From contig NZ_BARG01000103.1 in assembly GCF_000376565.1 (NCBI RefSeq), positions 1-58,085 on the forward strand: a stretch of DNA of 58,085 nt. The letters are read 5' to 3'. The position numbers and the translations under genes are program-made. The notes under the pieces are model-generated. The model was not told the DNA's origin, searched no databases, and saw only the letters and a program-made list of their open reading frames with translations. Positions 23,399-31,160 of the stretch are shown here, in pieces. Positions within the stretch are counted from its first letter, which is position 1. Each line of letters opens with the position of its first letter. The stretch is from Streptomyces hokutonensis (GTDB lineage Bacteria > Actinomycetota > Actinomycetes > Streptomycetales > Streptomycetaceae).

Positions 23399-24421
23399 AT
23401 GGCACGAGGACGCAGAAGACACGGCGCGAGCCGGCAGGGACACCGCCGACGCTGGTGGTACGTCACGGCAGCCGCCTTCGCCACGGCCGCCACCGTGCTG
23501 ATCGCCTACAGCGTGTGGACGCCGTCCGGAACGGGCGGCAGCCGCACGACGGCCCACCAGGACACTGCCGCGCGCCCGGCCGCGTCCCGCAGCGCCTCGC
23601 CCTCCCCCTCGGCGAGCAACAGCACCTCGGCCTCTCCGTCGCCTTCGGCCTCCCCCTCCCCCAAGGCCGGCGCGTCGAGGAAGAGCACGCCCAGACCGAC
23701 CACCAAGGCGGACGCACCGGCACCGAACCAGCCCTCGACCGCCCCCGCCGGCAAGCGCCTCATCACGGTCGTCAACCGCACCCCGAAGACGGTCTGGGCG
23801 ATCGTCACCAACACCGCCATCTACCCGAAGGGCCGCGAACTCGCCCCGGGCCGGAGCCTGTCGGTGACCGTGGCGAACAACTGGGGCGGCCGGATCTGGG
23901 GTCGGACGGGGTGCACTTCGACGGCGGCCGGTCACTGTGCGACGGGCGACTGCACCAGCGTGTGCGAGGGCGCCAACCCGCCCACCACACTGGGTGAGTT
24001 CACGTTCGACGCGTACGCCGGGATGGACTTCTACGACGTGAGCATGGTCGACGGTTCGAACCTGCCGATGTGGATCAACATCTCGCACACCACGACCGCC
24101 GACCCGGTCAGCTCCAGTGGCTGCTACAAGGGCGTCTGCACCTCGGACGTCGACTGCCCCGCCGCGATGCGGGCGGTGTCGGGCGGCCAGGTCGTCGGCT
24201 GCAAGCCGCCCTGCGCGGCGTTCGGCGGTGACACGTACTGCTGTCGCGGCGCGTGGGCGGGCCGCGAGAACTGCGTCCCGTCGAAGTGGCCGGTCGACTA
24301 CACGCAGGTCTTCAAGAAGGCGGCCCCCTATGCCTATTCGTACGCCTTCGACGACGGGGCGACGATGCCGTGCAAGGGGGCCTGCTACTACAGGATCACG
24401 TTCGGGACGACCGGCTCATAG
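23399..24421 (+). CDS. Second thaumatin-like protein (PR-5 family), 340 aa
   Basis: ATG at 23399 with AGGAAGG and GAGGA upstream. The N-terminus has a basic run then a hydrophobic segment (RRRWWYVTAAAFATAATVLI), a Ser/Pro-rich linker of ~75 residues, and a thaumatin domain (~120-340). The signature AAGHCATGDCTSVCEG, 14 cysteines at positions matching the first homologue, and GRIWGRTGC, TLGEFTFDAYAGMDFYDV and SMVDGSNLPMWI are present. It is divergent from the ECF-GH128 gene with 210 nt between starts, so both could share control. Being a paralogue of 20201-21199 on the other side of the same sigma gene suggests duplication within one functional cluster. Confidence 0.93.
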   Translation: MARGRRRHGASRQGHRRRWWYVTAAAFATAATVLIAYSVWTPSGTGGSRTTAHQDTAARPAASRSASPSPSASNSTSASPSPSASPSPKAGASRKSTPRPTTKADAPAPNQPSTAPAGKRLITVVNRTPKTVWAIVTNTAIYPKGRELAPGRSLSVTVANNWGGRIWGRTGCTSTAAGHCATGDCTSVCEGANPPTTLGEFTFDAYAGMDFYDVSMVDGSNLPMWINISHTTTADPVSSSGCYKGVCTSDVDCPAAMRAVSGGQVVGCKPPCAAFGGDTYCCRGAWAGRENCVPSKWPVDYTQVFKKAAPYAYSYAFDDGATMPCKGACYYRITFGTTGS

Positions 24422-24449
24422 GTCCGACTGGTGGGCTCGGCCGGCGAGT

Positions 24450-25142
24450 TCAGTTCGTCGCCTTGTCGCCGGTCGGGCCCACCGCGAACCAAGTGCCGCC
24501 GACGCCCTGGCCGTTGAGGTCGCCCGGCTTGCTGTCGCCGGAGAAGCGGTAGACGGGCCAGCCGCCGACGGTGATCTGGACCTGTCCGTCCTGGCGGCGG
24601 ATGGCCCCGACCTCCTTGGGGTTCACGCCCGCCAGGTAGACGTTGCCGCCCTCCTCGATGGTCACGGGCGGCCACTTCACCGCGCAGGCGTCGTTGCAGT
24701 TCGACTTGGAGGGGGCGGCGGTGTCGTCGTCGAAGCGGTACAGCGCCGCCTGGTTGATGTTGATCAGGTGCGGTGAGGAGAGCGAGGACGAGGTCACCGC
24801 CGACAACTGCACCCACTTCGGCGGCGCTTCCTGCACCACCGCCCCGACCACGGTCCCGCCGGTGCCGGTGAGGCCGGCGTCCTTCGCCGTCGAATCGACC
24901 ACCTGGAGCGCCGAGTTGCCCCCGCCCTGCCCCGAAGTCGCGGCCGAGGAGGAGGCGGAGGGCGAGGCCGGGGCGGCCGACGACGCGGGGGCGGAGGAGG
25001 CGGGGGCCGAACTGTCGCCGATGGAGATCGTCTTGCCGCAGGCGGAGAGGCCCGCCACACCGGTCAGGGCGAGCAGGGAGGCGACAACGGCACGGCGCGC
25101 GGTGCTCTTGGAGGAGAGCGGGCGGGTCTGGAGCGGGGTCAT
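24450..25142 (-). CDS. Lipoprotein with Lipoprotein_15-type repeats, 230 aa
   Basis: ATG at 25142 begins a lipoprotein signal ending in the lipobox LSAC (GVAGLSACGKTISIG, Cys ~35), followed by an Ala/Ser spacer. The mature part has the COG4315/PF03640 'secreted repeat' signature: AALYRFDDDTAAPSKSNC, CAVKWPPVTIEEGG and GGWPVYRFSGDSKPGDLN, GQGVGGTWFAVGPTGD. Members are exported lipoproteins of unknown role, sometimes linked to redox or electron transfer. It is divergent from the WXG100-like gene (115 nt between starts). Confidence 0.85.
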   Translation of the reverse strand: MTPLQTRPLSSKSTARRAVVASLLALTGVAGLSACGKTISIGDSSAPASSAPASSAAPASPSASSSAATSGQGGGNSALQVVDSTAKDAGLTGTGGTVVGAVVQEAPPKWVQLSAVTSSSLSSPHLININQAALYRFDDDTAAPSKSNCNDACAVKWPPVTIEEGGNVYLAGVNPKEVGAIRRQDGQVQITVGGWPVYRFSGDSKPGDLNGQGVGGTWFAVGPTGDKATN

Positions 25143-25257
25143 GTGTGCAACACGAGACAGCCCCCGGCAAAGGTTCAACGGCGGTGAACGTTCCGGGCCT
25201 CCGACCTCGTGTGCAGAGCAGACACGAATCCTCACCGCAGAGAAACGGGGGCCCGCC

Positions 25258-25554
25258 GTGGCGTCGGACGTCAACATCCCCGGGAGTGAACTCAAGGAGG
25301 CCCAGGACATGTTGGGCTTCGTGCACGACAACATCGACATCGGACACAACACGTTCGACTTCGAGGCGGCCTTCGGGCCCGAGCTGGCCCGTGGCTCCGC
25401 CCAGAACTTCGAGAACAAGTGGGACGACGGCAAGGGCCAGTTGCAGAAACAGGTGCTGGGCATCAAGGACGCCATCGGCAGCATCCTGGACTCCTTCGAG
25501 AAGACCGACCAGGACGCGGTGTCGAACCTCGACAGCGGAAAAGGTGGAAGCTGA
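25258..25554 (+). CDS. WXG100-like T7SS protein, 98 aa
   Basis: GTG at 25258 gives MASDVNIPGSELKEAQDMLG, a 98-residue, acidic, helix-rich protein without signal peptide, the usual size of ESAT-6-like substrates. The helical hairpin turn is represented by FENKWDDGKGQL (a W-x-x-G variant), followed by a second helix ending in FEKTDQDAVSNL. It is 3 nt upstream of and probably co-transcribed with the next gene. The proximity of the EccC/EssC ATPase gene supports a T7SS role; partner in a heterodimer may be 30797-31090. Confidence 0.75.
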   Translation: MASDVNIPGSELKEAQDMLGFVHDNIDIGHNTFDFEAAFGPELARGSAQNFENKWDDGKGQLQKQVLGIKDAIGSILDSFEKTDQDAVSNLDSGKGGS

Positions 25555-25557
25555 CCG

Positions 25558-26199
25558 ATGAACACCGCACAGCGATTTCTGCTGGACATCCCGGACTCCT
25601 GGGAACAGGTCGACCTGAGCGGCGAGGAACTGGCCAGGACTCGGGCTCAGGCCCTGGCCTCGACCGACGACCCCCGCGAGAAGGCCACGATCAACGACAT
25701 GTTCCGGCAGGGCCGGGAGGTGACGAGGGCGGCCCGCCGCTACGGGGCGCTGCTGGCGGCGGGCACGGCGACGATGTACACCGAGGGCCTCTTCATGGCG
25801 TACGGCATGGTCTTCGCCGTCAACACACCCAAGGGCGAGGAACTCACCCTCCCCGTGCTGTCCGCGCGGCTCGGTGTCTCCTCGGCGAACGGGGTGGCGC
25901 CCAAGGACCGGGTCATCATGTCGGCGAGGGTGCCCCATGTGGGCACGGTGGCCCGGGTCACCGGCACCGAGGTGACCCGGCTGACCGGGGACATCGACGT
26001 CAAGCTGCTGACGATGCACACGATGATGCCGGTGCCCGGCAGCACCGAGGACTTCCTCGTCGTGACCCTCGCCAGCCCCAACCTGCCGCTGAAGAACGAG
26101 GTGTACGACCTCTTCGACGCCATCACCTGCACCTTCCGCTTCGTGACGGACGACGATGTCCAGGTCTCTCCCGACGGCGCCGAGGGTGTCGCCGCCTGA
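25558..26199 (+). CDS. Conserved T7SS-locus protein of unknown function, 213 aa
   Basis: ATG at 25558 lies 3 nt after the WXG100-like stop, so the two genes form an operon. The protein has no signal peptide or membrane helix. Its opening FLLDIPDSWEQVDLSGEELA and the segments MYTEGLFMAYGMVFAVNTP, MHTMMPVPGSTEDFLVV and TLASPNLPLKNEVYDLFD, ITCTFRFV resemble a family I know only as hypothetical proteins next to actinobacterial WXG100 genes; the fold could resemble EspG-like or MPT63-type chaperones, but nothing in the sequence proves it. A 17-bp hairpin follows the stop. Confidence 0.7.
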   Translation: MNTAQRFLLDIPDSWEQVDLSGEELARTRAQALASTDDPREKATINDMFRQGREVTRAARRYGALLAAGTATMYTEGLFMAYGMVFAVNTPKGEELTLPVLSARLGVSSANGVAPKDRVIMSARVPHVGTVARVTGTEVTRLTGDIDVKLLTMHTMMPVPGSTEDFLVVTLASPNLPLKNEVYDLFDAITCTFRFVTDDDVQVSPDGAEGVAA

Positions 26200-26220
26200 G
26201 TTTCACGCCGTACGGCAGGC

Positions 26221-26259
26221 CGAAGGGCGGCCGGACCACGTCGGTCCGGCCGCCCTTCG
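26221..26259. terminator. Strong terminator hairpin, 17-bp perfect stem
   Basis: CGAAGGGCGGCCGGACC (26221-26237), loop ACGTC, and its exact complement (26243-26259). It lies 21 nt after the stop of 25558-26199 and beyond the end of the convergent EccC gene, and can terminate both directions. Confidence 0.9.
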
Positions 26260-26296
26260 CTGTCCCGCCGCGCAGGTCCTGGGCTGCGGGCGGGGA

Positions 26297-26338
26297 GGAG
26301 GCGCGCTCCCTCAGGGGGGACTTCGGGAGCGCGCCTCC
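26297..26338. terminator. Second terminator hairpin at the EccC 3' end
   Basis: GGAGGCGCGCTCCC (26297-26310) pairs perfectly with GGGAGCGCGCCTCC (26325-26338) around a 14-nt loop, 6 nt from the EccC stop at 26344. It suits termination of the minus-strand T7SS operon. Confidence 0.85.
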
Positions 26339-26343
26339 CGCTT

Positions 26344-29300
26344 CTAGAGTTCCGCTTCCAGCAGCGGTACCTGGACCGAGCGCAGGGTGCCGTCGCCCAG
26401 GTGCAGCAGGCCCCGGCCCGGCTGCGGGGCCTGGCCGACGACGCCCCGGGTGAGCTTCACCCCGATGACCTCGCCGTCGCTCAGGCCCTGCGGGGAGAGC
26501 AGCATGCCGGTGCGGTTGCGCTTCACCTGGCCCATCCAGCCGGCCAGGCTCAGCGCCAGGGACTCGGCGTTGCCGGCCGCGAGGACGCCCCAGCCGGTGC
26601 CCGCGCCGCCGCGGGCGAGCAGCGCGAGGTCGGAGTCGATCTCGGCGCCCATGAACAGTTCGGCGTCGTCGACGACGATCACGCCGTACTCCTCGGGCAC
26701 GCTGCCCAGCGTCTGCCGGAACTCGTCGACCGTCACCTCGGCGTCGGTGATGAGGGCGGCCACACCGGGCCGTCCCAGCAGTTGCCGCAGCGGCGAGCGG
26801 CGGGGCGCCAGCACGACGAGGCCGGCGCCCGCCGCCAGCAGGGACTCCGCCGCGCCGAGCAGGGCGGTGCTGCGTCCGGTGCGCGGCGGCCCGGCGATCA
26901 CGAAGGTCGGTACGTCCGTCAGGTCGGGGCCGAGCGAGGTGAGGACGTCGCCGCCCACAGCGACCAGCGGACGCATCGGCCCGCCCTGGGTGTGCAGGGC
27001 GAGCGCCTCCTCGTACGTGACCCGGTCGGGGAGCACATCGAGGCGGATCGGGCGGCGCTCGGCGGGGACGGCGGCCTCGCGCTCGGTCAGCTCCTGGCCG
27101 AGGGCGAGCAGGATGTCGGCCTGCGCGGTGCCGGACAAGTCCTCGCCCAGTACGGCGAGTTGCACCTCGCTGAGGTCCTGGGTGCGGATGCCGCGTCCCG
27201 GTGCCGGGTCGGTCGGCGCGGACTTGGTGGGGATGCCGACGCTGGAGTAGTCCTGGCGGTCGTTGAGCCTGAGGACGATCTTGTCCTCGGTGGTGCCGGA
27301 GAACCGGCTGCTGCCGAGCACCCGGTCACCGGCGAGGACGACATGGATGCCGACGCCCGCTCCGTCGCGCAGCAGTCGGATCATGCGTTCCATGTAACTG
27401 CCGTTGTCGTAAGACGCGAACTCGCGCTCGAAGACCTCGAAGCGGTCGACCATCAGCACGATGTGGGGAAGCCGCTCCTCGGGGGCCTGGCTCCCACGCA
27501 GTTCGGACAGGTCGGCGGTGCCCCGGGCGCCCAAGATGCTCTGGCGCGCGGTGAGTTCGGCACCCAGCCGGTCCAGCAACCGACCCAGCCGCTCGATCTG
27601 GTTGCGGTCGACGACGGCGCCGCAGTGCGGCAGCGCGGTCAGGGCGTTGAGCGCGCCGTTGCCGCAGTCGATGCCGTAGAGGTGGACGTCGTCGGCGCCG
27701 TGGGCCTGGCCGAGGGCGGCGGCCAGGGTGCGCAGGGTCTGGGAGCGGCCGCTGCGGGGCGAGCCGACGATGTGCAGATGGCCGGCCCGGTCGAGGTCGA
27801 GGACCAGCGCGGTGCGGGTCTGCTGCGCGGGCAGGTCGACCATGCCGTACTCGACGGCCGGCAGGGCCGCCTCGCGCTCAAGGGTGGGCTTGGGCGAGGG
27901 CGGTGCCGTCCAGGGGAGCAGGTCGGGCAGGGGCGGCAGCCAGGGGCTCGGCTGGCGCGGTACGTCCGCGAGCCGGGCCGCCTGGGCAATGGCTCCGGTG
28001 AGGACGGCGAGGTCGGTGACGGCCTCGCTCTGCGCGGCCGTAGAACCGCCCCGGGAGCGCGCGCTCGGCAGCGGGCCGCCGAGGTTCTGCCAGGTCAACG
28101 GCTCGGCGCGGACGGCGACTTCGGTTCCCGCGGCGGGCTGGCCTCCCGGCCTACGACCGCCCACGCGGCCGGACTGGAAGGGCAGCAGGGCGGAGGGCCC
28201 GAGCCGGGCGTAGGCGCGGCCGGGGTTGGCCGGGGAGATCTCACCGGAGTCGGGGGCGTCGATGATGTCCCGGCTCTCGGAGGTGTCGGTGGTGCGCAGC
28301 GCGATGCGCAGGTTGGTGTTGGCGCGGATGTCCGGGGTGACCGCGCCGCCGGGGCGCTGGGTGGCGAGCACCATGTGGATGCCGAGGGAGCGGCCGCGCT
28401 GGGCGATGTTGACCAACCCCGAGATGAAGTCGGGCAGTTCGCGCACCATGGACGCGAACTCGTCGACGACCAGGAGGAGTCGGGGCAGCGGGGGCAGGAC
28501 GTTGCCGCCGCGCGAGCGCTTGTCGAGGTAGTCCTCGATGTCCTTGGCGCCCGCCTGCGCCAACTGGGTCTCCCTGCGCCGCAGTTCGGCACCGAGGGAG
28601 ACCAGCGCCCGTTCCACGAGCCGGGTGTCGAGGTCGGTGACCAGGCCGACGGTGTGCGGCAGGTCGGCGCACTCGGCGAAGGCGCTGCCGCCCTTGTAGT
28701 CGACGAGCACGAAGGTCATCTCGTCGGGCCGGTTGACCACCGAGAGGGTGGCGACCAGGGTCTGCAGCAGCTCGGACTTGCCGGACCCGGTGGTGCCGGC
28801 GATCAGCGCGTGCGGGCCGTCGCGCACCAGGTCGACGGCGAACTCACCGTCGTAGCCGATCCCGAGGACGGCCCGGGTGCTGCGGCCACCCAGCGACCAG
28901 CCGGCCACCACGGCCTCGGCGGTGGGCGGTTCGACCTTCAGCAGGTCCAACAGGCGTACGGCGCCCGGGAGTGCGCTCTCGTCGCTGTCGCCGACACCGC
29001 GCAGCGGGGCCAGGGCGCGGGCGAAGTGCTCGTACCAGTCGGACTCGGGCGAGTCGCTGCGGACGTGCTCCAGCGCGGCGCCGGAGCCGGTGCGGACCCG
29101 GGAGGTGGTGGCGCCCGCCTCGGTGACGACGACGGCGCCGCACTCCTCGGGGAGCAGCCGTTCCTCGCGGTCGATGCAGATGGTGTGGACGCCGACGGAC
29201 GGGCCGTCGCGCAGCAGGGCGATCACGCCGGGCAACGAGCGGGCGCGGCGGGCCTGTTCGAGGACGACGAGGATGTCGGGGTAGCCGTTCACTCCGCCGC

Positions 29301-30735
29301 GGGTGAGGTCCGAACCCGCCGCGACGCGGGAGGCGACGAGCTGGCCGAGTTCGCCGATGCGGCGGGCCAGGGAGTCGGCGGTGGAGCCGATCAGGGCGTA
29401 GGCGTCCTCGCCCTGTGCCTGGGTGTGGGGCAGCCAGCGGATCCAGGACCAGTCGCGTTCGCCGTCCGGTCCGGCGAGGACGACGATCCGGAGGTCGGTG
29501 GGGCTGTGCAGGGCGGCGGCCTGGGCGGCGAGCCAGCCGGCCAGCCGGGTCGCGCCCGGTCCTGCGACACCCGCGACTCCGGCCCTGCGCAGCGCCACGC
29601 TGACGGGCACCTGGTTCAACTGCGGGACGGTGGACCGGCGGTGCTCGTCCTGGTCCGGGTCGTCGACGCTGATGGAGGAGGGCAGGTCGGCTGTGCCGAC
29701 GCGGACGGAGAGGAAGTCGGGGTCCTGCCAACGGCGTTCCCACAGCCGCTCCGAGGGCTGTACCGCCATCTGGAGCAGGGTCGCCGGATCGGGCAGTGAC
29801 AGACGGAGGTTGTGCTGTTCGCCGAGTACGGCGGCGTCGACGTCGGCGCGCACACGGGCCAGCGTCTGCTCGTACTCCTCTTTCTTCTCGAGGTACTTGA
29901 GCATCGCCTGCTTGCGGCCGCCGAACTGGGTGATCAGGGCGGCGACCGGCGAGAGCAGCGCGATGAAGACGAAGGACCAGCGGTGCGTGACGAAGATGGC
30001 GATCACTGCGCTGGCCGCGGGCACCAGCAGGATCGGGAGCAGCGGGATGGGCCGCTTGTCGGGCTTGACCGGCGGGGTCGGCAGCCGGAACTTGGCGCCC
30101 GCTGCGGGCGGCAGGAACCTCGGCGGCCGGTTGAACTCCAGGCCGAGACCGTCCTGCGCCGGGGTCAGCGGGGCACGGGCCGTCTGCCGCGAGGTCAGCT
30201 CCAACAGGATGTCGCCGACGGCGAGTTGGCTGCCCTCCCGCCACGGGAACGGCGCCGGTGCGGGCTTGCCGTCGAGCAACGCGCCGTCGGTCATGAGGAG
30301 TTGGGCGCTGCCGTCGAGCCGGACCCGGACCCGGGCCGCGAGGGCGGGCGTGCCCTGGGCGAGGCGGACGCGGCACACCGGGCCGCTGCCGATGTCGTAG
30401 TCGCCCGGGACGAGCCGGAAGACCGTTCCGGCGCCCGGTCCGGAGACCACGCGGACCTCGGTGCGGCCCTCGGGCTCGGGCTCCCGGGGCACGGGAGCGC
30501 CGAGTCCGAGGTCCATTCCGTCGCGCACACCGGCCGCCTGGAGGGTGGTGTGCGGTTCGACGGGCGTCGGGCCGATGTAGAGGGGCGGCTCCCCCGCCGC
30601 CGCCCCCGCGTACCCGACGGCACGTGCCAGCTCGGCTGCCAACCGGCCCGCCTGCGCGGAGGGTTCGGTTTCCACGGCGACGGTGGTGGACACCCCCTCG
30701 ACCTGCGGATCACGAACGCTGACGGTCAATCGCAC
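26344..30735 (-). CDS. eccC: EccC/EssC-type T7SS ATPase with FHA domain, 1463 aa
   Basis: This is the membrane ATPase motor of type VII secretion. Domain order: ubiquitin-like start (~1-75; MRLTVSVRDPQVEGVSTT, TTLQAAGVRDGMDLGLG), FHA domain (~95-185; VRVVSGPGAGTVFRLVPGDY, DIGSGPVCRVRL), two membrane helices (~230-275; PIPLLPILLVPAASAVIAIF, FVFIALLSPVAALI), then three FtsK/SpoIIIE ATPase modules with Walker A GTTGSGKSELLQ (~645), GSPRSGRSQTL (~990) and GPPRTGRSTALL (~1280); only the first has the full GKS and Walker B LLLVVDEFASM, as usual for EccC. An FHA domain in the same chain is a feature of EssC-type (Firmicutes-like) proteins. GTG 30735 has AAGGA 10 nt upstream. It follows the WXG100 gene on the same strand. 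Confidence 0.93.
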   Translation of the reverse strand: MRLTVSVRDPQVEGVSTTVAVETEPSAQAGRLAAELARAVGYAGAAAGEPPLYIGPTPVEPHTTLQAAGVRDGMDLGLGAPVPREPEPEGRTEVRVVSGPGAGTVFRLVPGDYDIGSGPVCRVRLAQGTPALAARVRVRLDGSAQLLMTDGALLDGKPAPAPFPWREGSQLAVGDILLELTSRQTARAPLTPAQDGLGLEFNRPPRFLPPAAGAKFRLPTPPVKPDKRPIPLLPILLVPAASAVIAIFVTHRWSFVFIALLSPVAALITQFGGRKQAMLKYLEKKEEYEQTLARVRADVDAAVLGEQHNLRLSLPDPATLLQMAVQPSERLWERRWQDPDFLSVRVGTADLPSSISVDDPDQDEHRRSTVPQLNQVPVSVALRRAGVAGVAGPGATRLAGWLAAQAAALHSPTDLRIVVLAGPDGERDWSWIRWLPHTQAQGEDAYALIGSTADSLARRIGELGQLVASRVAAGSDLTRGGVNGYPDILVVLEQARRARSLPGVIALLRDGPSVGVHTICIDREERLLPEECGAVVVTEAGATTSRVRTGSGAALEHVRSDSPESDWYEHFARALAPLRGVGDSDESALPGAVRLLDLLKVEPPTAEAVVAGWSLGGRSTRAVLGIGYDGEFAVDLVRDGPHALIAGTTGSGKSELLQTLVATLSVVNRPDEMTFVLVDYKGGSAFAECADLPHTVGLVTDLDTRLVERALVSLGAELRRRETQLAQAGAKDIEDYLDKRSRGGNVLPPLPRLLLVVDEFASMVRELPDFISGLVNIAQRGRSLGIHMVLATQRPGGAVTPDIRANTNLRIALRTTDTSESRDIIDAPDSGEISPANPGRAYARLGPSALLPFQSGRVGGRRPGGQPAAGTEVAVRAEPLTWQNLGGPLPSARSRGGSTAAQSEAVTDLAVLTGAIAQAARLADVPRQPSPWLPPLPDLLPWTAPPSPKPTLEREAALPAVEYGMVDLPAQQTRTALVLDLDRAGHLHIVGSPRSGRSQTLRTLAAALGQAHGADDVHLYGIDCGNGALNALTALPHCGAVVDRNQIERLGRLLDRLGAELTARQSILGARGTADLSELRGSQAPEERLPHIVLMVDRFEVFEREFASYDNGSYMERMIRLLRDGAGVGIHVVLAGDRVLGSSRFSGTTEDKIVLRLNDRQDYSSVGIPTKSAPTDPAPGRGIRTQDLSEVQLAVLGEDLSGTAQADILLALGQELTEREAAVPAERRPIRLDVLPDRVTYEEALALHTQGGPMRPLVAVGGDVLTSLGPDLTDVPTFVIAGPPRTGRSTALLGAAESLLAAGAGLVVLAPRRSPLRQLLGRPGVAALITDAEVTVDEFRQTLGSVPEEYGVIVVDDAELFMGAEIDSDLALLARGGAGTGWGVLAAGNAESLALSLAGWMGQVKRNRTGMLLSPQGLSDGEVIGVKLTRGVVGQAPQPGRGLLHLGDGTLRSVQVPLLEAEL

Positions 30736-30796
30736 TGCTCATCATCCTTCTGGTGTGGAGGTACGGCACCGCCCGCCGCGGCGACGGGCCGGTGGG

Positions 30797-31090
30797 TCAG
30801 CCGAGGTTGGAACCGAGCTGGTTGTCGGTCTGGTCGAAGGCCTCGCCGACGGCCTTCACGTACTGGCCGATGCCCTGCAGACCCTGATTGACCTGGTCGA
30901 AGCCCTTGGCGAACTCGTCGAAGAACGGCGAGAACTTCTGCTGGGCGGCCGGCGTGCTGTAGCCGTCGGCGAGCAGGGTGGAGATCTTGCCCTTGACCTC
31001 GTTGAGCTTGTCCTGGAGCTGGGAGAAGTCGTTGAGCAGCGCCTGCGAAGTGGACGCGGTGGTGTCCGAGTTGACGGCGTAGTTGGGCAT
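30797..31090 (-). CDS. WXG100-family T7SS substrate, 97 aa
   Basis: The 97-residue product MPNYAVNSDTTASTSQALLN has the helix-turn-helix hairpin layout of WXG100 proteins. The turn reads DGYSTPAAQQKFSPFFDEF, so the canonical W-x-G is replaced by Y-S-T, a variant seen in other actinobacterial members. The C-terminus (VGEAFDQTDNQLGSNLG) retains an acidic tail helix but no clear YxxxD/E export signal. It lies 61 nt upstream of eccC and 70 nt downstream of the large putative substrate gene, in one operon. Confidence 0.88.
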   Translation of the reverse strand: MPNYAVNSDTTASTSQALLNDFSQLQDKLNEVKGKISTLLADGYSTPAAQQKFSPFFDEFAKGFDQVNQGLQGIGQYVKAVGEAFDQTDNQLGSNLG

Positions 31091-31160
31091 GGGAGTACTC
31101 CTTGCTGGTTGTTGGTGCGGTCCGTCCCTTCGGGGACGGAGGTCTGCGGGCGGCGAACGG

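Noticed and set aside
26401..29799. Open plus-strand frame of 1132 codons
   Set aside because: It is antisense to the EccC gene, whose three P-loops, FHA and membrane segments are unmistakable. Long antisense frames are common in high-GC DNA.
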